DNA of 64,000 bases from Serratia sp. H1w (GTDB lineage Bacteria; Pseudomonadota; Gammaproteobacteria; Enterobacterales; Enterobacteriaceae). Each line of letters opens with the position of its first letter. Positions within the stretch are counted from its first letter, which is position 1. Shown here piece after piece: positions 59,231 through 64,000 of this stretch. A program made the translations under genes and the position numbers. The stretch lies in contig NZ_AYMQ01000005.1 in NCBI RefSeq assembly GCF_000633355.1, positions 1-64,000 of the forward strand, written 5' to 3'. The notes below the pieces were generated by a model. The model worked only from the letters and a program-made list of their open reading frames with translations. It did not search any database and was not told where the DNA came from.

Positions 59231-60181
59231 ATGACTGAACCCGATCTCAATTTACTCATCGCCCTTGATGCGCTACTTGCCGAAGCCAGCGTGGCAGGGG
59301 CTGCGCGTCGTCTTGGCCTGAGTGCGTCGGCCATGAGCCGTACGCTCACCCGGCTACGTACCGCTACCGAAGATCCCTTGCTGGTGCGAGCCGGACGGCA
59401 CATGGTGTTGACGCCTTATGCAGAACAGTTGCGGGAACGTACACAGAATGCGGTCTTTGCGGCGCGCGCGGTGCTGCGGCCTTCGGCTACAGAATTGAAC
59501 CTTGCCACGTTGGAACGCACCTTTATCATTCGTGCCAACGAGGGATTCGTTGAGGCGTTTGGCGCGTCGCTGATAGCGGCGGCGGCGAAGGCTGCGCCGT
59601 TGGTGCGCCTGCGTTTTTCACCCAAGCCAGAGAAAACCTCAAGGCACTTACGTGAAGGATTGGTTGATCTGGAGATTGGCGTGTTGGGGACCATGGGGCC
59701 GGAAATACGCCTACAGGCGTTGTTCAGGGATCACTTTGTTGGCGTGGTAAGAGCGGGGCATCCGCTGAGGCTGGAGCCAGAGATAACGGCCAGCCACTAT
59801 GCGGCTCTGGGCAATGTTGTCGCCTCGCGGCGGGAACGTACCAGCGGGCCGGTAGACGACGCACTGGCTGAACTGGGTTTGCAGCGCAACATTGCTGCCG
59901 TAGTGCCGAGTTTCCCGGCCGCCTTGGCCGTGGCTCAGGCGTCCGATCTAGTGGCGCTGGTGCCTGCCACATTCCTTATCAACCAACCGGTGACCGATAA
60001 AGCAGGGGCTGTGGCTACGCTCTGGGCTTTTGAACTGCCAGTAACCACCAAAGCTATTACGATATCCCAGCTGTGGCACCCACGATCCGAGGCAGATCCA
60101 GCACATCGTTGGCTACGGCAATTGGTGCTGAGCGTCTGCCGCCAGAGGGTGCCTGACAACCCCCCCGGCCTCAAAGCGTAG
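59231..60181 (+). CDS. LysR-family regulator, NodD/NahR-like
   Basis: A 316-residue LysR regulator. The helix-turn-helix lies near residues 20-60 (GAARRLGLSASAMSRTLTRL); the ligand domain shows HFVGVVRAGHPL near 170-185. It is convergent with the small BhsA-like gene. A near palindrome with ATC-N9-GAT, the classic LysR motif, lies upstream of that gene (60579-60603), making it a candidate target. Effector unknown. Confidence 0.88.
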   Translation: MTEPDLNLLIALDALLAEASVAGAARRLGLSASAMSRTLTRLRTATEDPLLVRAGRHMVLTPYAEQLRERTQNAVFAARAVLRPSATELNLATLERTFIIRANEGFVEAFGASLIAAAAKAAPLVRLRFSPKPEKTSRHLREGLVDLEIGVLGTMGPEIRLQALFRDHFVGVVRAGHPLRLEPEITASHYAALGNVVASRRERTSGPVDDALAELGLQRNIAAVVPSFPAALAVAQASDLVALVPATFLINQPVTDKAGAVATLWAFELPVTTKAITISQLWHPRSEADPAHRWLRQLVLSVCRQRVPDNPPGLKA

Positions 60182-60201
60182 GGGCGCTGCATGCTGCGCC
60201 C
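60181..60201. repeat. GGGCGC palindromic repeat, copy 3
   Basis: GGGGCGCTGCATGCTGCGCCC begins at the last base of the LysR stop codon and ends 16 bases before the end of the convergent BhsA-like gene. Same family as 14489-14508 and 46512-46532. Confidence 0.7.
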
Positions 60202-60217
60202 ACTCAGAAATCGATGC

Positions 60218-60478
60218 TTATTTATAGATAACCGCGTCGCCATGCAGCATGTTGTTGCCACCGGCGGCGACGATGCGGTAGCCGCTAGCGCCTTGGGCTG
60301 CGGCCTTGGCCGCCAGTTTGGCTTCCAGGCTGCTCAGCGTGGTGACACCACCGGCAGAAACGACACCCACTTCAGTCAGGCTTTGTGCCTGCTGCTGGCT
60401 GACCGGCTCAGCGGCCAGGCTGGCAAATGAGGTCAGGGTCAGAACGGTAGCTGCTGCAAAATATTTGATGCCTTTCAT
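60218..60478 (-). CDS. YhcN/BhsA/McbA-like periplasmic protein (DUF1471)
   Basis: An 86-residue exported protein: signal peptide cut near SLAA (about residue 22), then one DUF1471 domain (SLTEVGVVSAGGVTTLSSLE ... GYRIVAAGGNN). Members such as BhsA and McbA respond to stress and affect biofilm and permeability. ATG 60478 has GGAG seven bases upstream. An AT-rich palindrome lies 100 bases upstream. Confidence 0.87.
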   Translation of the reverse strand: MKGIKYFAAATVLTLTSFASLAAEPVSQQQAQSLTEVGVVSAGGVTTLSSLEAKLAAKAAAQGASGYRIVAAGGNNMLHGDAVIYK

Positions 60479-60806
60479 AATTTTCTCCAATTTAGTTTTA
60501 AACATGAAAGTGTTTCCGCTTTCTATGGGTTGAATAATAAAGCATTTTTAATCAGATGAAATTAGATAGGCTTGAGCATGTTAATCAAATTATTTGATTA
60601 ACAATTTACGCTTCTTTACCGCGCTTTACTTACCCTTGGTTAAGGGCGCGGGGCGTTATTGACAGTCAATGACGAACACTGCATTAACATTACGTAACGC
60701 TAACGGATTGCGTGACTGGGATTTCCGCTGCTCGGCATGTAGAATGCGGCGGTCAGTTTTGCTGGCGGCTCACAAATGTCTGTCCATTTCACACAAGGTA
60801 GAAGCA
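60479..60806. other. BhsA-like / pyrF intergenic region
   Basis: 328 bases between divergent genes, holding the palindrome at 60579-60603. A TAGAAT hexamer at 60740-60745 could be a pyrF -10, without a clear -35. No other site is recognised. Confidence 0.45.
60579..60603. promoter_or_regulatory. 25-base perfect AT-rich palindrome
   Basis: TGTTAATCAAAT and ATTTGATTAACA are exact reverse complements around one central T (60591). It contains ATC-N9-GAT, the LysR-type recognition pattern. It lies between the divergent BhsA-like and pyrF genes, 101 bases before the former and 204 before the latter. Confidence 0.65.
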
Positions 60807-61535
60807 ATGACGTCTGAAAATAATTCAAATAACAATGACTTGAAATCATCGCCCATCATCGTGGCATTGGATTACGCCGACCGTTCTGCCGCATTGGCTT
60901 TTGCCGATCGTATCGATCCACAAGATTGCCGGCTCAAAGTGGGCAAAGAGATGTTTACCCTGTTCGGGCCTGAGATAGTACGCGACCTGCATCAGCGCGG
61001 ATTTGACGTTTTCCTCGATTTGAAATTCCATGATATCCCGAACACCACGGCACACGCCGTCGCCGCTGCGGCGGATTTGGGAGTATGGATGGTCAACGTT
61101 CATGCCAGCGGTGGTGCTCGTATGATGACCGCTGCCAAAGAGGCGTTACTGCCCTATGGTGCGGATGCGCCGTTATTGATTGCGGTAACCGTGCTTACCA
61201 GCATGGAAGCGGAAGACCTGCACGCTATCGGTATCGATCTCAGCCCGGCGGAGCAGGCGGAAAGATTGGCTCGCCTGACGCGCGACTGTGGCCTGGATGG
61301 TGTGGTCTGTTCTGCGCAGGAAGCTTCGCGCCTGAAAGCCGCCTGTGGTAGCCAGTTCCAGTTGGTTACTCCGGGTATTCGCCCGGAAGGCAGCGCCGCA
61401 GGCGATCAGCGCCGTGTGATGACGCCAGTGCAGGCTCTGGCCGCTGGTGTGGATTATATGGTGATTGGCCGCCCGATCACCCAATCTGCCGATCCCGCGG
61501 CAGCGCTCAGCGCTATCCGAGCCTCACTGGTTTAA
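60807..61535 (+). CDS. pyrF: Orotidine 5'-phosphate decarboxylase
   Basis: A 242-residue TIM barrel making UMP. The catalytic Asp-Lys-Asp set is in [19 protein letters not shown] and TPGIRPEGS are also present. I start at ATG 60807 (AAGG upstream), near the E. coli length of 245; upstream in-frame ATGs would add 46 residues with no family match. yciH follows after ten bases. Confidence 0.97.
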   Translation: MTSENNSNNNDLKSSPIIVALDYADRSAALAFADRIDPQDCRLKVGKEMFTLFGPEIVRDLHQRGFDVFLDLKFHDIPNTTAHAVAAAADLGVWMVNVHASGGARMMTAAKEALLPYGADAPLLIAVTVLTSMEAEDLHAIGIDLSPAEQAERLARLTRDCGLDGVVCSAQEASRLKAACGSQFQLVTPGIRPEGSAAGDQRRVMTPVQALAAGVDYMVIGRPITQSADPAAALSAIRASLV

Positions 61536-61545
61536 GGAGTCCAGT

Positions 61546-61872
61546 ATGAATGACGATAATAGCCGCCTGGTGTATTCCACCGACAGTGGGCGTATCAAGC
61601 AGGAAGAAGCCAAGCCAGAACGTGCCAAAGGCGATGGCATCGTGCGTATTCAACGCCAGACCAGCGGGAGAAAAGGCAAGGGCGTTTGTCTGATCACCGG
61701 CGTCGATCTGGATGATGTGGCATTGGACAAGCTGGCTGCTGAACTGAAAAAGAAGTGTGGCTGTGGCGGCTCGGTAAAGGACGGTGTGATCGAAATTCAG
61801 GGCGATAAACGTGACCTGCTAAAGCAACTGTTGGAAGCCAAGGGCATGAAGGTCAAGCTGGCAGGCGGTTGA
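61546..61872 (+). CDS. yciH: YciH, SUI1/eIF1-like protein
   Basis: A 108-residue homologue of eukaryotic initiation factor 1 with the SUI1 domain (about 25-108: GKGVCLITGVDLDD, KKKCGCGGSVKDG, EIQGDKRD). Same length as E. coli YciH, which can act in initiation fidelity. AAGGAG lies before ATG 61546. Operon with pyrF. Confidence 0.95.
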   Translation: MNDDNSRLVYSTDSGRIKQEEAKPERAKGDGIVRIQRQTSGRKGKGVCLITGVDLDDVALDKLAAELKKKCGCGGSVKDGVIEIQGDKRDLLKQLLEAKGMKVKLAGG

Positions 61873-62024
61873 GCCGCTGAATGAAATATGCCGCAGTGTG
61901 TCACTGCGGCTGCATTCATCAAAATGATAAACGGTTAAATAGACCTGAAAGATTTTTTTCAATTAGACGTCAAAGCGCGAGCGCTTTTGTCAGCCTATCG
62001 GCAGAGGTATCCGCAAGCCGTGGC

Positions 62025-62240
62025 TTATTTGCCCACCTGGTGGCCAATGATGCCCCCAACAGCGGCCCCACCCAAGGTTCCCAGTGCACTACCGTCGGTC
62101 AGCACTGCACCGCCTACCGCACCTGCACCCGCGCCAATCGCCGTGTTACGATCGCGTTTAGACATATTCGAGCAGGCACTCAGCGACAGAGCCAGAGTGA
62201 TCACCACTGCGGCGGTGGCAAAACGTTTGTTAATGATCAT
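62025..62240 (-). CDS. osmB: OsmB, osmotically inducible lipoprotein
   Basis: A 71-residue lipoprotein. Lipobox LSLSAC (Cys23) is followed by SNMSKRDRNTAIGAGAGA and a glycine-zipper stretch ending GGIIGHQVGK, nearly as in E. coli OsmB. AGGAGA lies before ATG 62240. E. coli osmB responds to osmolarity and the Rcs system. Confidence 0.95.
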   Translation of the reverse strand: MIINKRFATAAVVITLALSLSACSNMSKRDRNTAIGAGAGAVGGAVLTDGSALGTLGGAAVGGIIGHQVGK

Positions 62241-62619
62241 AATCAATTCTCCTCAGCATCGGCTGTATGGAACTACTTTGCTGGCATGGCACAGCGTAAG
62301 TATAGGCAGTAATCGCCAATCCGGCTTATGACTACCCACCCAACGGCCTTGAAATAAAAAATGGCATTTATTGCACCAAACGGGGCAATCAAAAAAGATA
62401 GGGCGGTTTTAGCGCCTTAATTCAGTATAAATCTCTGGTGGTGAATAAATAGGGAAATAGTCTTAATTACTGGCGGGCAGGCAGGCGATTATTCCGAATC
62501 TGCCGCCGCACATCTTTTGGCATCCAGCAGAAATCTACGTGGTCTTTAGCGATCTATCCCATACCGGCATGTTGCCCCACTGCTGACAATAGTCACAGGA
62601 TCAGCCAAAGGACAAGACC
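62241..62619. other. osmB-araD-like intergenic region
   Basis: 379 bases between divergent genes. The sequence at 62450-62465 (minus TAAGACTATTTCCCTA) faintly resembles an RcsB box, but with a two-base longer centre, so I do not call it. No other feature is clear. Confidence 0.4.
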
Positions 62620-63315
62620 ATGCTAAACGAACTCAAACAACAGGTGCTGGAAGCCAACCTGGCGCTTCCGCGCCATCATCTGGTCACTTTTACCTGGGGC
62701 AACGTCAGTGCCGTAGATCGCCAACAAGGGCTGATGGTAATCAAACCCTCCGGCGTTGAGTACGACGGTATGACCCGTGACGACATGGTGGTGGTCGAAC
62801 TGGAAAGTGGCAAAGTGGTTGAGGGGAATAAAAAACCTTCTTCCGATACGGATACCCACCGGGTGCTGTACCTGAACTTTGCTGCCGCGGGCGGGATTGT
62901 TCACACCCACTCGCGCCACGCTACCATTTGGGCCCAGGCCGGATTGGCTATTCCAGCGTGGGGAACGACACATGCCGACTATTTCTATGGCGATATTCCC
63001 TGCACGCGGCTAATGCGTGACGAAGAGATCAACGGGCGTTATGAGTGGGAAACCGGGCAGGTGATCGTTGAAACCTTCAAACAGCTTGGCTTGGATGCCG
63101 CTCAGATACCGGCGGTGTTGGTAAACTCTCACGGCCCGTTTGCCTGGGGCAAAGACGCTGATAGCGCAGTGCATAACGCCGTGGTGTTGGAAGAGTTGGC
63201 CTATATGGGGATTTTCTCGCGGCAGTTGGCGCCAGGGCTGGCCAATATGCAGCAGACCTTGCTGGACAAGCACTATCTGCGCAAGCATGGCGCACACGCT
63301 TATTACGGGCAGTAA
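62620..63315 (+). CDS. araD: L-ribulose-5-phosphate 4-epimerase family (AraD-like)
   Basis: A 231-residue class II aldolase/epimerase, the same length as E. coli AraD. All AraD active-site residues fall at the same numbers: Asp76, His95, His97 (HTHSRH), Asp120, His171 (NSHGPFAWG) and Tyr229. The reaction links L-ribulose 5-phosphate to D-xylulose 5-phosphate. UlaF and SgbE are close relatives, so the exact physiological role is open. No araA, araB or ula genes adjoin it; it sits between osmB and yciT, which are neighbours in E. coli. AGGAC precedes the ATG. Confidence 0.87.
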   Translation: MLNELKQQVLEANLALPRHHLVTFTWGNVSAVDRQQGLMVIKPSGVEYDGMTRDDMVVVELESGKVVEGNKKPSSDTDTHRVLYLNFAAAGGIVHTHSRHATIWAQAGLAIPAWGTTHADYFYGDIPCTRLMRDEEINGRYEWETGQVIVETFKQLGLDAAQIPAVLVNSHGPFAWGKDADSAVHNAVVLEELAYMGIFSRQLAPGLANMQQTLLDKHYLRKHGAHAYYGQ

Positions 63316-63319
63316 TCTC

Positions 63320-63341
63320 ACCACGGGACCGCATGGCCCCG
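63320..63341. terminator. Hairpin between araD-like gene and yciT
   Basis: ACGGGACC, loop GCAT, GGCCCCGT with one A-C mismatch, between convergent genes. No T run, so a weak call. Confidence 0.45.
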
Positions 63342-63347
63342 TAGTCA

Positions 63348-64000
63348 TTATTCGTTAACCAAATCCAATTTGATGCCTTGGCGTTTGATCAACTGCTGGT
63401 AGTCGTTGGCGATGCGTGAATCGGTGATCACGCGCCCGATCTGATTCATTGGCTCCAGCGGGTTAGGTTGGATTTGGCCGAATTTTGACGAATCGGTCAG
63501 CACAATGTTCTCCACGCCCTTGGCTAAAACCGCATTGACCACGTCGGCACGCATCATGTCACGGCCGGTGAAGCCGGTTTCCGCGTGATAACCATCCACG
63601 CCGATAAAGGCCTTGCTGAAGTGCACCTGCTGGATACACAAGCGGGTTAACGGGCCGACCACGGTTTCACTTTTTTTCTGGTACATGCCACCGAGCACGA
63701 TCACATCGCACGGGGTTTCTTTCAGCAGGTGAGCGATGTAATGGCTGACGGTGATGATGGTGATCTGCTTGCGCTCGGCCAGATAGCGGGCCAGCAGGGC
63801 GTTGGCACTGCCGCTTTCGATAAAGATGGTTTCGCCATCGTTGACCAGTGACGCAGCATATTGTGCCAGCTTCTGCTTGAGCGTGAAGTTGGACATCATG
63901 CGGGCATCGACGTCGTCACTTTCCAGCGCCACGGCCGAGCCGTGTACGCGCTTGAGATAGCTGCGTTTTTCTAACAGATTGAGATCCTGGCGGATCGTCA
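63348..64000 (-). CDS. yciT: YciT, DeoR-family regulator (5' end outside the window)
   Basis: The C-terminal 217 or so residues of a DeoR-family regulator; the first part runs off the right edge. The frame enters from the edge with [20 protein letters not shown], the end of the winged helix, followed by [19 protein letters not shown] and [15 protein letters not shown], closely matching E. coli YciT, the regulator next to osmB that is linked to osmotic response genes. The GTG at 63932 is internal, not the start. Confidence 0.88.
   Translation of the reverse strand, partial: TIRQDLNLLEKRSYLKRVHGSAVALESDDVDARMMSNFTLKQKLAQYAASLVNDGETIFIESGSANALLARYLAERKQITIITVSHYIAHLLKETPCDVIVLGGMYQKKSETVVGPLTRLCIQQVHFSKAFIGVDGYHAETGFTGRDMMRADVVNAVLAKGVENIVLTDSSKFGQIQPNPLEPMNQIGRVITDSRIANDYQQLIKRQGIKLDLVNE

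Noticed and set aside
62450-62465. RcsB box upstream of osmB
   Set aside because: The spacing is two bases longer than the consensus and the match is partial.

Overview
The window is chromosomal DNA from an enterobacterium of the Serratia type. The backbone follows the Escherichia coli K-12 order from adhE to yciT: adhE, ychE, oppABCDF, yciU, clsA, yciY, yciI, tonB, yciA, yciB, yciC, ompW, trpABCDE, rnm, yciO, rluB, btuR, yciK, sohB, yciN, topA, cysB, acnA, ribA, pgpB, lapAB, pyrF, yciH, osmB, yciT. Serratia is suggested by separate trpG and trpD genes (fused in E. coli), by two ERIC repeats, and by the extra genes at the junctions. kch, yciGFE and yciQ of E. coli are absent. I see no tRNA, rRNA, CRISPR array, prophage or transposase gene.

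Layout. 1-12.1 kb: adhE (minus), ychE behind an ERIC element, then an oligopeptide permease operon with two tandem oppA genes. 12.2-24.4 kb: yciU, clsA, yciY, a Dps-family ferritin, a drug-efflux pump with a divergent TetR regulator, yciI, tonB, yciAB, a SulP transporter set between yciB and yciC, a YkgJ-type protein, ompW and a BON-domain lipoprotein. 24.5-31.4 kb: the complete trp operon on the minus strand with promoter/operator, leader peptide and attenuator. 31.5-46.5 kb: housekeeping genes rnm, yciO, rluB, btuR, yciK, sohB, yciN, topA, cysB, acnA, ribA and pgpB.

46.5-56.8 kb is the main accessory segment. It lies between pgpB and lapA, which are neighbours in E. coli. It is a ten-gene carbohydrate locus: a DeoR-family regulator diverging from a split transketolase, a short-chain dehydrogenase (SDR), an RbsB-like binding protein, a DUF2291 lipoprotein, a fused sugar ABC ATPase, a permease, an FGGY kinase and a second SDR. 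The last three genes overlap at their ends. It looks like a complete route for import, oxidation, phosphorylation and C2 transfer of a polyol or ketose. Its substrate cannot be read from the sequence.

57-64 kb: lapAB, then an orphan ribbon-helix-helix protein, a LysR regulator and a BhsA-like periplasmic protein set before pyrF-yciH-osmB, an araD-type epimerase, and yciT cut by the window edge.

Convergent gene junctions often carry palindromic repeats. One family (GGGCGC...GCGCCC) occurs three times and another (CCCTCTCC type) at two junctions. Protein identities come from remembered family sequences and motifs, not from database searches.
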